From: an uncultured Spirochaetota bacterium | GTDB lineage: Bacteria; Spirochaetota; UBA4802; UBA5550 | Direction: 5' to 3' | DNA length: 64,000 nt | Assembly: GCA_937872225.1 (NCBI GenBank) | Contig: CALMRZ010000004.1 | Span: 1-64,000 of the forward strand | In this document: positions 49,778 to 59,312 of the stretch, one piece after another | How positions within the stretch are numbered: position 1 is the stretch's first letter | How the letters are laid out: every line of letters begins with the position of its first letter | Notes under the pieces: generated by a model | Databases searched by the model: none | Told to the model about the DNA's origin: nothing | The model's input: the letters and a program-made list of their open reading frames with translations, nothing else | Translations under genes and position numbers: made by a program

Positions 49778-50044
49778 ATGGGCGGAATGACCTGCAGGGC
49801 GGGATGCGGCGCGTGCTGTATCGCGCCATCCCTATCATCACCGATACCGGGAATGCCGGGCGGGAAGCCCGCGGGGATACGCTGTGTCAATCTCACGGCG
49901 GACAATCTCTGCGGCATCTACGGCAGGGTCGACCGCCCTGCCGTGTGCGGGGCCCTGAAGGCGTCGAAGGAAATGTGCGGCGATTCTTTCGGAGAGGCAT
50001 ACGAGCGCCTGGCGTCCCTTGAGCTGGCTACCAGGCCTGACTGA
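49778..50044 (+). CDS. YkgJ-family cysteine cluster protein
   Basis: 88 residues. The conserved core is MTCRAGCGACCIAPSLSSPI, KPAGIRCVNLTADNLCGIY and RPAVCGALKASKEMC, the zinc/iron-chelating CxBaSIN-type cysteine cluster of YkgJ/DUF3795-like proteins. The start is uncertain: ATG 49778 or 49787, with no strong ribosome-binding site. The function is unknown. It is convergent with the DUF1992 gene, 8 bases away. Confidence 0.85.
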   Translation: MGGMTCRAGCGACCIAPSLSSPIPGMPGGKPAGIRCVNLTADNLCGIYGRVDRPAVCGALKASKEMCGDSFGEAYERLASLELATRPD

Positions 50045-50052
50045 AGGGCGCC

Positions 50053-50424
50053 TTACGACTGCCCGAGCTTTTCCATTATCTTCTCGTGATATTCAGGAAG
50101 GAAGACCTTTCCGGTCCGTTTCTCCATGAGCATGTTGTAGCGGAGCTGCTTTTCGTTCAGCTTAATCCTGAGCTTGACCTTGTCTTCGTCGGCGGCGCAG
50201 ATCCTGAGGAGCTCATTGATTGATGAAATCTCTTTCTTGAGCGTGATTTCTTCCGGCACTATCCCGGCATTTTTCATGATCTTCATCGCCATTCGGAGCT
50301 CCGGCGACACGTTGTCCAGGCCGTCCGGCGGGAGCGGTTTCCCGGCCAGGGGGTTGTTGTCGAATTCGCCCCGCTCCATGGCTTCGATGATTTTGCGTTC
50401 TGCCACTATTTCAAATGCGTACAT
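50053..50424 (-). CDS. DUF1992 (DnaJ-homologue subfamily C28-like) protein
   Basis: 123 residues of a DUF1992 domain: AERKIIEAMERGEFDNNPLAGKPLP is the diagnostic start (ERKI.EA...G.FDNLPG.GKPL), followed by MKIMKNAGIVPEEI and helices. There is no J domain here. It is a soluble protein whose function is unknown. Confidence 0.9.
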   Translation of the reverse strand: MYAFEIVAERKIIEAMERGEFDNNPLAGKPLPPDGLDNVSPELRMAMKIMKNAGIVPEEITLKKEISSINELLRICAADEDKVKLRIKLNEKQLRYNMLMEKRTGKVFLPEYHEKIMEKLGQS

Positions 50425-50527
50425 GTGACAAGAATAATATTGGCGGCCATACGAGTCAATATTTTATTCGAAAAGGGCGGGTCATCCCATGGGGGCCATG
50501 GCGGTTAATCCCCGCATAGGTGGGTAA

Positions 50528-51730
50528 TTATTCGGATATCGTCATGCAGCTCAACTTGTTGCCATAGCTGGAATACATTTCATAGAGTATTCCCTTTTCG
50601 GTGATGAAAAGCTCATTTGCCCTGAACCGGGGGGCAACGCCGAAATGCACCGAGGAGGGATTGGCGACCGTTCCGCTTCCCAACCTGGTTTTGGTCCCGT
50701 CATTGGCGTTTATAAGGATGATGGAATTCATCAAATAATCGGCCACTGCTATCTGGGGCTCGTTTCTGTACATGGCAACATCCAGATCATCAAAGAAACT
50801 GGCTGCCGAATACACGGTCTCAACCGGCCCGGGCCTGCCGTTAGTGATGGCGACCTTTTTAACTTTGGCCGGTTTTGACGACCAGATGGAGAAATCGGTA
50901 AAATAGAGAGTAGTGTCCCTAATGACGATGCCGTTGGGAGAGAGGCAGCCGTTCTTGTAGGATATCCATGTTTCCTGCGTGACCGCCGGTTGCGCATTAC
51001 CGGTTATGGTGAGCTTGACAATCGCCCCCTGGGGCAGAAATGTCTGGTTCGCAACGTACAGGTTGCCCTCGGCGTCAGCAGCCATGCCGTTGGGCAATAC
51101 TACGTCCTTTAATTTGTAGATGGACGTAAAGACCGGGTTTCCCGGCACGGTTATGTCGGCCCTCAGTAGTTCCTTGTCCATTAATAAATCAGTAAGCAAT
51201 AGCAAGATTTTGACCATACTGCCCGACTTGATACATGAGTTTAGGTCCATGGCCGGAAGGGGATTTTTTACCGTGGCATGGAGGACATAGAGCCATTTGC
51301 CCGACTGGGCGATTCCGCCGAATATTCCCCGGTTGTCGGTGAAGAGCCTGTTCACCGTTTCGCGGTTTGTTATCTCGCTTATGGATGTGCCGTCCGTGAC
51401 GAACAGCCGCCCCGTGTCTGTGAAGAAGGCGTTTTCAGCGTCCGGCGCCCGGCTAACCAGAGTTGAGATGCTTGTTGCGTATGGGTTCATGTTGCTGGTT
51501 GCAGATGTTGCGGTGCTTCCCGGTTCGATAATTGGACCATCGCCAGCCTGTTCACCGGCAGTCTTCCGGGGATCGGCAATTGTTCCATCGGTTGTCCCGC
51601 TGGTCTCACGGTCGGTTGGTGTTGAATAGAGCAGGGGAGTCGGGGACGTGCCGGTGTCTTCCTGACAGTATAGGCTTGAGATCAGAGTTAAGGTGATCAA
51701 CGCAAGTAATACTTTCTTGGATTGCTTCAA
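50528..51730 (-). CDS. Beta-propeller-like (NHL/SMP-30 type) lipoprotein
   Basis: 400 residues. TTG 51730 is the likely start because GGAGG lies 7 bases before it (an ATG five codons upstream overlaps that site). The signal is VLLALITLTLISSLYCQ with lipobox SLYC. A Thr/Ser/Pro-rich linker follows (about 25-75), and then repeated blade-like segments (NAFFTDTGRLFVTDGTSIS, LPNGMAADAEGNLYVANQTF, SPNGIVIRDTTLYFTD) like SMP-30/NHL six-bladed propellers. It would be a surface or periplasmic protein of unknown ligand. Promoter not clear. Confidence 0.75.
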   Translation of the reverse strand: MKQSKKVLLALITLTLISSLYCQEDTGTSPTPLLYSTPTDRETSGTTDGTIADPRKTAGEQAGDGPIIEPGSTATSATSNMNPYATSISTLVSRAPDAENAFFTDTGRLFVTDGTSISEITNRETVNRLFTDNRGIFGGIAQSGKWLYVLHATVKNPLPAMDLNSCIKSGSMVKILLLLTDLLMDKELLRADITVPGNPVFTSIYKLKDVVLPNGMAADAEGNLYVANQTFLPQGAIVKLTITGNAQPAVTQETWISYKNGCLSPNGIVIRDTTLYFTDFSIWSSKPAKVKKVAITNGRPGPVETVYSAASFFDDLDVAMYRNEPQIAVADYLMNSIILINANDGTKTRLGSGTVANPSSVHFGVAPRFRANELFITEKGILYEMYSSYGNKLSCMTISE

Positions 51731-52247
51731 TGGTATTACCTCCATTAATCGAAATTCCCGGCCTGAGGAAATCTTTGAACATTATGGACACAATATCAAA
51801 ATTATCAAGCATAAAACCGGCCAGACGGTCTTATGTATACAGAAAATTGTATCCATATTTATGAATTATTATAATTATAACATAGGTGTCTTTTCTTTTT
51901 AAATGGGGGTCAGAGCAAATCCCGGGGTCAGAGCAAAACAGCATACTGATTTATTGTCAGATGGCTTATTTAATCAAGCCTAGGTCTGTATTCAGGAAAC
52001 CCGGCTGTAATCGTGGTAAAAAGTTTCGCGCAAAACTGTTCCAGAAATATTAAAAATACTAAAAAGTTCTGCTGCGGTGAAGGACAAGCTTTCGTGGGTT
52101 GTTTACATATTGATCTGCTGTTTTATATAAGGTAAATTGATAGAGAAAATATTGAAGGGGAAAAATTTACTATTGACATAAAATCCCCCTCAATTTAGCT
52201 TACATCAACAATGGTTTTATCCATTTTATTTGTGAAGGAGCCTATCG
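51731..52247. other. 517-base intergenic region with repeats and a promoter
   Basis: Contents: two tandem GGGGTCAGAGCAAA copies (51906-51919 and 51924-51938), and otherwise AT-rich DNA. A likely promoter, TTGACA (52173-52178), 17 bases, TAGCTT (52196-52201), precedes the small membrane protein gene. No clear open frame of its own. Confidence 0.5.
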
Positions 52248-52430
52248 ATGGATCAGATTGTAACCAATTTTGTGAGAAATTATCCCACATTGATACATCA
52301 CACGACCTGGATCTGTATCATCGGCGGCAGTTTTGTGGCCATATGCGGCTGCATCCGCTTTGCTATCGCCATATGGAGGCGCCACAAGGGAATCTATCCT
52401 CCCGCCACCAGCATGATGGAGAAGCATTGA
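52248..52430 (+). CDS. Small single-span membrane protein (60 aa)
   Basis: The ATG at 52248 has AAGGAG 8 bases upstream and a plausible promoter 45 bases before that. The product has a hydrophobic segment (WICIIGGSFVAICGCIRFAIAIW, about 22-44) followed by a basic flank RRHKG and a short hydrophilic end, the layout of a small inner-membrane protein. No family recognised. A chance frame cannot be excluded at this length. Confidence 0.5.
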   Translation: MDQIVTNFVRNYPTLIHHTTWICIIGGSFVAICGCIRFAIAIWRRHKGIYPPATSMMEKH

Positions 52431-52584
52431 TAGATTATCCCGCTTTGCGCTTTATCAAAACAGGGTGAAGATTCATTAAGTTATTTTTTGAACCGATATT
52501 CCTGCCCCAAAGGCGGGAATTATTTTTTGATTGACGCAGTAACTATCCGCCCAATGGTATTCCTTGATTTTTCCGGTATCGACC

Positions 52585-53364
52585 ATGAGAAAGAACCAGC
52601 TGACAACATCGTCACGGTGGGGTACCCTTTCCTATCGCCGGCAGGGCGATTTTCAGGGACCGGCCATAATCATGATTCACGGCGCCGTGGGCGACTCGCG
52701 CCTGTACCGGTATCAGCTGCGGCACTTCGGCCACCGCTACAAGACCATCGCCTTGGACCTTCCGGGTCACGGCAGTTCCTATAACGGCGTGCGTCCCACC
52801 CTTGATGACTTCATCCGCGCTATTGAAGATGTACTCAAGGAGGAAGGCATATCATCCTTTATCCTTATCGGCCATTCCATGGGAGGTGGCGTATGCCTTG
52901 AGGCGTGCCGCCGCCGTATTCCGGGCCTGGCCGGCATGGTGCTGGTGTCGACATCGGCGATACTACCCGTGTCAAAGGGCCTGGTGGACATCGTTGAACG
53001 GGACGACATGAACGCCCTGGCTGACCTCATCGTCGGTGCGGTCTTCAGCCGCAAGGTGGAGATACTCATCGGATTTGCCCGCAAGGGGCTCCATGAAATG
53101 GACCGGAACGTGATCAGGACCGACGTCGAGATCTGCAAGGACATGGATTATACCGCTTCCCTGGCCGATATCGACATCCCGGTGCTGGTCATCGCGAACA
53201 GGGGCGACCTGGTCATAGGCTGCGATCTTACGGTTGCCCTTGCTTCGGGTATCAGGAATTCCCGGGTGGTTGTCTTTGACCATGACGGCCATGTGCCGTT
53301 TTTCGAGAATCCCGCCGGTTTCAACGAGGCCGTTGATGCCTTTCTGGATGATTGTTTAAAATAA
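52585..53364 (+). CDS. Alpha/beta-fold hydrolase
   Basis: 259 residues from ATG 52585 (a TTG at 52564 is alternative). The fold shows AIIMIHGAVGDSRLYRYQLRHF with the HG oxyanion segment, IALDLPGHGSS, the nucleophile FILIGHSMGGGVCLEAC (Ser in GHSMGG), the acid in VLVIANRGDLVIG, and His in FDHDGHVPFFENP. It could be an esterase, lactonase or C-C hydrolase; the substrate is unknown. Genes on both sides are unrelated. Confidence 0.9.
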   Translation: MRKNQLTTSSRWGTLSYRRQGDFQGPAIIMIHGAVGDSRLYRYQLRHFGHRYKTIALDLPGHGSSYNGVRPTLDDFIRAIEDVLKEEGISSFILIGHSMGGGVCLEACRRRIPGLAGMVLVSTSAILPVSKGLVDIVERDDMNALADLIVGAVFSRKVEILIGFARKGLHEMDRNVIRTDVEICKDMDYTASLADIDIPVLVIANRGDLVIGCDLTVALASGIRNSRVVVFDHDGHVPFFENPAGFNEAVDAFLDDCLK

Positions 53365-53398
53365 TCTTTACCACCCTGTGTCGCTGCATACATTAAAA

Positions 53399-53580
53399 GA
53401 TTTCAACGCAGAGGACGCGGGGAACGCGGAGCAAAATGGAGTGTTATTCCTTGATTAATGTTTATACGTTTTTAATTATACAGTTCAATGATTTACTATG
53501 GCTAAGGATAATTGAATAAACCGAAGGCAAACTCTATTTCCTCTGCGATCTCGGCGTCCTCAGCGCCTCTGCGTTGAATC
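53399..53580. repeat. Imperfect 182-bp inverted-repeat element
   Basis: GATTTCAACGCAGAGG (53399-53414) is matched in reverse by CCTCTGCGTTGAATC (53566-53580), with GCGG/CGTCCTC-type repeats inside each end. Nearby, rsmA's 3' end (6791-6813) holds a related sequence. The remaining gap 53581-53784 has TTGACA at 53675-53680 as a possible gap promoter and no open frame. Confidence 0.6.
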
Positions 53581-53718
53581 TATTATGTTATTGATTCAGT
53601 CCGGAACCTGAGATCGCAGGCGAAAATCGGCAAAATTAGTTACTTTATATGCTTATTTTTAACATATGAAGTACTTGACAAATCAGGAGCTATTTCACAT
53701 TTTAACAAAAGCGTTTAA

Positions 53719-54795
<1,077 letters not shown>

Positions 54796-54816
54796 CACGG
54801 CATCCGTAGCTTGTGA

Positions 54817-54840
54817 AGGCGGGGTCACGTGACCCCGCCT
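54817..54840. terminator. Perfect 24-bp palindrome between gap and tpiA
   Basis: AGGCGGGGTCAC directly followed by its complement GTGACCCCGCCT, with no loop bases. There is no T tract; tpiA starts 33 bases on, so partial termination or mRNA-end processing is more likely than full termination. Confidence 0.5.
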
Positions 54841-54873
54841 GCGATATATATCGCGAAATACAAAGGAGCGCAC

Positions 54874-55629
54874 ATGGCACGACGTGAAATTATAGCCGGA
54901 AACTGGAAGATGTACAAGAAGAGCGGCGAAGCTCTGGACCTCGTGAAGGCCCTCCTCGCCGGTATCGATGGAATCGGCGGGCGCGAGGTCGCCGTGTTTC
55001 CCCCGTCACCCTGGGCCAAACAGGTGGCCGACCTCTGCCGCGGATCGAAGATATCCGTGGGCATGCAGAACATGTATTTCGAGCAGGAGGGCGCCTTTAC
55101 CGGCGAGGTTTCGCCGGCCATGGTCAAGGACGCCGGGTGCCGGTACATCCTTATCGGCCATTCCGAGCGCCGCCATGTCTTCGGCGAAACCGATGAGCAG
55201 GTGAATAAAAAGGTCAGAGCGGCCTTTACGAACGATATCGAGCCGATGATCTGCGTCGGGGAGCTCCTGGAAGAGCGCGAAAAAGGATTGACCAACGAGG
55301 TGCTTAAACGGCAGGTGGAGAAGGCCCTTGAGGGGATCGGCGCGGCGGAGATGAAAAAGGTCGTCATCGCCTACGAGCCTGTCTGGGCCATCGGGACGGG
55401 CAAGGTCGCCACGCCGGAAATGGCCGATGAGGCGCACCTCTATATTCGCACGGTCATCAAGGGGCTCTACGGCCAGGAAACGGCCGACGGGCTCCCTGTC
55501 CTGTACGGAGGATCGGTCAAGCCGGACAACAGCGCCGGACTCCATGCCAAGGAGAACATCGACGGTTTCCTCGTGGGAGGCGCGAGCCTCAAGGCTGAGT
55601 CGTTCCTGGACATCATACGCGTAAAATAA
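54874..55629 (+). CDS. tpiA: Triosephosphate isomerase
   Basis: 251 residues from ATG 54874 (AAGGAG upstream). The TIM-barrel active site is complete: Asn/Lys in IAGNWKMYKKSGEAL, His in YILIGHSERRHVFGE, the catalytic Glu in VVIAYEPVWAIGTGKVATPE (loop 6), and GGSVKPDN near the end. It interconverts dihydroxyacetone phosphate and glyceraldehyde-3-phosphate. It is 15 bases before secG, so co-transcribed. Confidence 0.97.
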   Translation: MARREIIAGNWKMYKKSGEALDLVKALLAGIDGIGGREVAVFPPSPWAKQVADLCRGSKISVGMQNMYFEQEGAFTGEVSPAMVKDAGCRYILIGHSERRHVFGETDEQVNKKVRAAFTNDIEPMICVGELLEEREKGLTNEVLKRQVEKALEGIGAAEMKKVVIAYEPVWAIGTGKVATPEMADEAHLYIRTVIKGLYGQETADGLPVLYGGSVKPDNSAGLHAKENIDGFLVGGASLKAESFLDIIRVK

Positions 55630-55644
55630 TGTTTGTGAGGCTTT

Positions 55645-55998
55645 ATGGGAATTATCATTGGAATCGTTTCGGTTATATTTCTGATCCTGTGCGTCCTGCT
55701 GATCGTGCTGATCCTGCTGCAGTCGGATAAAAGCGCCGGCATGGGCATACTGGGCGGATCAAGCCAATCGGCCTTCGGCTCTTCCACGGCCGATGTCATC
55801 ACCAAGGCCACCGGGATCATGATCGGCCTCTTCATGGTAGGTTCGCTGGGACTGGCGTCGCTGGAATCGGCCCGGATGGACTCGCTCAAGAAGGATCTGC
55901 TTAAGACGGAATCCGGCAGGAAGGGCCAGGGCGGCGAGGTCGAAAAGAAGGCCGGACAGGACGCGACAACCGGAGTCCCGGTGCCGTTGAAAAAATAG
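55645..55998 (+). CDS. secG: Preprotein translocase subunit SecG
   Basis: 117 residues, a two-helix membrane protein (VSVIFLILCVLLIVLILLQSD and ITKATGIMIGLFMVGSLGLA). The conserved segment between them is ILLQSDKSAGMGILGGSSQS, the hallmark of SecG (LLQ..KGAG.....G). The C-terminal Lys/Glu/Gln-rich tail is longer than in E. coli. It is part of SecYEG. The tpiA-secG arrangement is common. Confidence 0.92.
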   Translation: MGIIIGIVSVIFLILCVLLIVLILLQSDKSAGMGILGGSSQSAFGSSTADVITKATGIMIGLFMVGSLGLASLESARMDSLKKDLLKTESGRKGQGGEVEKKAGQDATTGVPVPLKK

Positions 55999-56093
55999 CA
56001 CAAAACTCGCGCACCTGCTTATTATGATTCTCATGCCAGGCAGACCCCGCACGAAGAAATCGCGCTGCGTAATAAACTAGTAGGAGTGAAACA

Positions 56094-57251
56094 ATGGTTA
56101 ACAAGGATTATATCTTCACCTCGGAATCGGTTTCCGAAGGGCATCCTGACAAGGTGGCGGACCAGATATCCGACGCCATGCTTGACGAACATATCAAGGG
56201 CGACAGGAAATCCAGGGTCGCCATGGAAACGCTGGTCACCACTGACCGGATCGTCCTGTCCGGCGAAATAACATCATCGCAGGCGGTGGATTACGACAAG
56301 GTGGCCCGCCAGGTGGTTGCCGATATCGGCTACACCGACCCGGAGATCGGTTTCGACGCCAAGACCTGCAAGTGCGAAATATTTGTCCATACCCAGTCCC
56401 CGGACATATCCCAGGGCGTTACGGAAGGACAGGGGCTCTATGCGGAGCAGGGCGCCGGCGACCAGGGCATGATGTTCGGCTACGCCGTGGCCGAGACCAG
56501 GGAACTGATGCCGATGCCGATATCCCTCGCCCACAAACTGGTGAAGCGCCTTGCGGACGTGCGGCGCAGCGGCGAACTCAAGTTCATACGCCCGGACTCA
56601 AAGTCGCAGGTCACCGTCGAGTACGTCGACGCCAAGCCGAAGCGCGTCGAGGCCATTGTTATCTCCACCCAGCACACGCCCGACGTGAGCCACAAGGAGA
56701 TCACCGAGGGCGTTGTCGAAACCACCATAAAGAAGGTCATCCCCGCGGAATTCATAGACAAGAACACCAAGATATACGTCAACCCCACCGGCCGTTTCGT
56801 GGTGGGCGGCCCCCACGGCGACACCGGCCTCACCGGCCGCAAGATCATTGTCGATACCTACGGCGGTATGGGACGCCACGGCGGCGGCGCCTTCTCGGGT
56901 AAAGACCCCTCCAAGGTCGACCGTTCCGCCGCCTACATGGCCCGGTATATCGCCAAGAATATCGTGGCGGCCGGACTGGCCTACCGCTGCGAGGTGCAGC
57001 TTGCCTACGCCATCGGCGTGGCGGACCCCGTTTCCGTTCTCGTTGACACCTTCGGAACCGGGACGATATCGGAGGATAAAATCGCCGAGCGCGTCCGGAG
57101 CGTCTTCAAGATGAAGCCCGCCGGCATCATCGAGATGCTTGACCTGTATCGCCCGATTTTCCGGTCTACTTCGAACTACGGTCATTTCGGCAGGGAAGAC
57201 GCCGGTTTTGTCTGGGAAAAGACGGACAAGGCCGCGGCCCTGAAGGGATAA
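56094..57251 (+). CDS. metK: S-adenosylmethionine synthase
   Basis: 385 residues. MetK makes SAM from methionine and ATP. Motifs: [21 protein letters not shown] at the start, the ATP site [12 protein letters not shown], and the phosphate loop [19 protein letters not shown]; also [27 protein letters not shown] precedes the ATG. The 95-base leader is too short and lacks a SAM riboswitch. A terminator follows. Confidence 0.98.
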   Translation: MVNKDYIFTSESVSEGHPDKVADQISDAMLDEHIKGDRKSRVAMETLVTTDRIVLSGEITSSQAVDYDKVARQVVADIGYTDPEIGFDAKTCKCEIFVHTQSPDISQGVTEGQGLYAEQGAGDQGMMFGYAVAETRELMPMPISLAHKLVKRLADVRRSGELKFIRPDSKSQVTVEYVDAKPKRVEAIVISTQHTPDVSHKEITEGVVETTIKKVIPAEFIDKNTKIYVNPTGRFVVGGPHGDTGLTGRKIIVDTYGGMGRHGGGAFSGKDPSKVDRSAAYMARYIAKNIVAAGLAYRCEVQLAYAIGVADPVSVLVDTFGTGTISEDKIAERVRSVFKMKPAGIIEMLDLYRPIFRSTSNYGHFGREDAGFVWEKTDKAAALKG

Positions 57252-57278
57252 TTGAGCAGGGGATTGTATAGTGATATG

Positions 57279-57305
57279 AATGGGGCTGTGTCAGACAGCC
57301 CCATT
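57279..57305 (+). terminator. Terminator after metK
   Basis: An 11-bp perfect stem AATGGGGCTGT (57279-57289) / ACAGCCCCATT (57295-57305) with a 5-base loop, followed by only TTCAT, so a short T tract. Confidence 0.7.
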
Positions 57306-57376
57306 TTCATATAGGTATCTTCGTTTTATACCGATAATAACGGCGTAACGTCTATTGCTATCGCGAGGATACCCCG

Positions 57377-57517
57377 ATGAAAGAAGTCAAGTTGAGAAGC
57401 TATGCCTACCGGTGCTCATGCGGATATGAAGTGAAGGTCTTTCTCGATTCCGGCATGCCCCAGGAGACATTCACCTGCAGAAATTGCAGCTCTGTCATAA
57501 AACGCAAGGAGCTCTAG
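57377..57517 (+). CDS. Small zinc-ribbon protein (46 aa)
   Basis: A 46-codon frame, ATG 57377 to TAG 57515-57517, with GAGGAT 6 bases upstream. The product has two pairs of cysteines: YRCSCGYEVKVFLDSG and FTCRNCSSVIKRKEL (CXC and CXXC about 20 residues apart), a zinc ribbon like FmdB/rubredoxin-type small proteins. Both sides are well separated (metK terminator before, outer-membrane protein 51 bases after). Role unknown. Confidence 0.65.
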   Translation: MKEVKLRSYAYRCSCGYEVKVFLDSGMPQETFTCRNCSSVIKRKEL

Positions 57518-57568
57518 TACGCCCGAAGCCGCATGCGTTCTCATGGACGATCCACGGCGTGTCATGCA

Positions 57569-59095
57569 ATGAAAAAACTGCTAGCTCTCATCTGTATCGC
57601 GGTCATTGCCGTTCCGGCGTTCCTGTATTCGCAGGAATCGGGCGGGGGCGGAGCCGTCAAAAACGAAGCCGGCGATAAGAAAGAGGAAAAAAAGGCCTCC
57701 GCCGGGGCGACGGGCGAAGATAAGGACAGGAAGGCAAATTTCAATATTGATGCCCTGGCGCTCTACGGTCAGTATAACCGCATCCTCTGGCTCGGAAGCC
57801 TGACGCAGAGCTTCGATTCCTTCACCTACCAGCTCAACTCGAACTTCAGCCGATCAAATGATTTCGGCTATCATAATTCCGGTTTTTATGACAATGAGAT
57901 CGGCTTTACCGGCGTGGCGGACGTCACCGAGAAATGGAAGATGACCCCCGAGGTGGAGGTGGTGAACGAGTCCCACGGCATGTTCGGCAATCCCTTTTAC
58001 AGCAGGGAGGAGAAGGACAGGGTGGTGCTGAAGATTAAGAATGACTTCAGCACGATGCCGACGCGGTGGAGCCTGAATGTCGGCGGGGTGTATTTCACGC
58101 ACCGTCTCGATGCCACGCAGATACCCGACATCTACTCGCTGGACCCGTACCATTCCAGCGATTTCTACAAGGCCAACGCTGAATTCGGATGGCAGTATAT
58201 AGTGTCGGCCGCGAACAAGCTCAGCTTCAATTCGAAGTTTTCCCATTACTTTTTCAAAAGCCCCTATGATTACGATTCATGGGTCGCCAACGAATTCATC
58301 TGGAATTTCAACGTGGCCGAGTATTTCAAGTTCGGCCTGGGGCCCCAGTACACCTATAATCGCGACCGGGGCCATTTCGTTTCCGGCCGGGTCGAGGCGG
58401 CGACGGTGAAGGTGAATTATTTTTCCGCCTCCGCGTCCTATGTGTACGAGCTGGTCCCCTTCGCCCCGGAGAACCTTTATTTTGACCGGCGCTATGTAAG
58501 GCCCGAATACAACCTGCTGCCGGGGAAGGGCCATCACGCGGACCTGAACATCGGCATCGATGTCAGCAACAGCAGCGACGCTGTTTTCTACGTGAAAAAG
58601 TTCAGGATCAAGGCGGCCGGCTCATTTGTCACCAACGACCGGTATTACGCGTTTTATTCGCTCCCGGAGCAGGTGCAGACGACCCACGTGATGAAGGTCG
58701 AACAGGCAAAGGCGCGGTGCGAGGCCGCCCTCGGCCTGTCGGTGTATTCCGCCTACCTCGAGCTGGGCGGTAAATACGAATATGTCTATTCGTACGCCAG
58801 CGATGCCGTGACGTACCAGCCGGCGCACCTGGGGAGCGGGTATATCCGGCTGAACGTGTGGCGCTTTGAAACGGAATTCGGCACCGGTTACCGCAGCAGG
58901 ATGAACGCAAGCCCGTTCATGCGCATGGAAGTCCAGCCGGCTCTGACCGGGTCAGTCTCGCTCCAGGTGAGGGTGCTCGACTCCTTGTACCTCCACGGGC
59001 GGGTTGACAACCTGTACAACAGCAGGTACAGCACCGTGTACCCGTACCCGGAACAGGGACGCACTGTTATCGGCGGGTTGAGAATCGTATTATAG
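57569..59095 (+). CDS. Outer-membrane beta-barrel protein, TonB-receptor-like barrel without plug
   Basis: 508 residues from ATG 57569. A signal peptide (KKLLALICIAVIAVPAFLYSQ) is followed by a short Gly/Lys/Glu-rich linker (about 24-55). The rest is many alternating aromatic strands (for example FKFGLGPQYTYNRDR, ASASYVYELVPFAPENLYF). It ends with VDNLYNSRYSTVYPYPEQGR and TVIGGLRIVL, the classic C-terminus of TonB-dependent receptors. The plug domain and TonB box are missing, so it is not a normal receptor. It could be a truncated or specialised porin. The gene for BamA follows. Confidence 0.75.
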   Translation: MKKLLALICIAVIAVPAFLYSQESGGGGAVKNEAGDKKEEKKASAGATGEDKDRKANFNIDALALYGQYNRILWLGSLTQSFDSFTYQLNSNFSRSNDFGYHNSGFYDNEIGFTGVADVTEKWKMTPEVEVVNESHGMFGNPFYSREEKDRVVLKIKNDFSTMPTRWSLNVGGVYFTHRLDATQIPDIYSLDPYHSSDFYKANAEFGWQYIVSAANKLSFNSKFSHYFFKSPYDYDSWVANEFIWNFNVAEYFKFGLGPQYTYNRDRGHFVSGRVEAATVKVNYFSASASYVYELVPFAPENLYFDRRYVRPEYNLLPGKGHHADLNIGIDVSNSSDAVFYVKKFRIKAAGSFVTNDRYYAFYSLPEQVQTTHVMKVEQAKARCEAALGLSVYSAYLELGGKYEYVYSYASDAVTYQPAHLGSGYIRLNVWRFETEFGTGYRSRMNASPFMRMEVQPALTGSVSLQVRVLDSLYLHGRVDNLYNSRYSTVYPYPEQGRTVIGGLRIVL

Positions 59096-59214
59096 CGGGT
59101 GGATAACGCCGTTAATTGCCTGAAATGGCGCCATCTTTCTGTAACCAATAAATCGTGATTGACACATACAAGGATGACGTTGCGCCTATATTTGGCGGAT
59201 ATCCTTATATATTC

Positions 59215-59240
59215 TTGACATTAAACGGATGACATACTAT
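59215..59240 (+). promoter_or_regulatory. Candidate promoter of bamA
   Basis: TTGACA (59215-59220) with TATCTG (about 59238-59243) after 17 bases lies in the 217-base gap before bamA, about 70 bases from its ATG. Confidence 0.45.
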
Positions 59241-59312
59241 CTGTGCAAATCGGATGGCCGGAACTTTGCAGCACAGCCGGCCGGATCCCGCTGCAATAGT
59301 AACGGATTGTGA

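Noticed and set aside
54817-54840. Transcription terminator between gap and tpiA.
   Set aside because: As a full terminator it lacks a T tract and would cut off tpiA and secG; kept as a low-confidence hairpin.
55999-56093. Possible SAM riboswitch before metK.
   Set aside because: The leader is only 95 bases and has no SAM-I or SAM-II core sequence.
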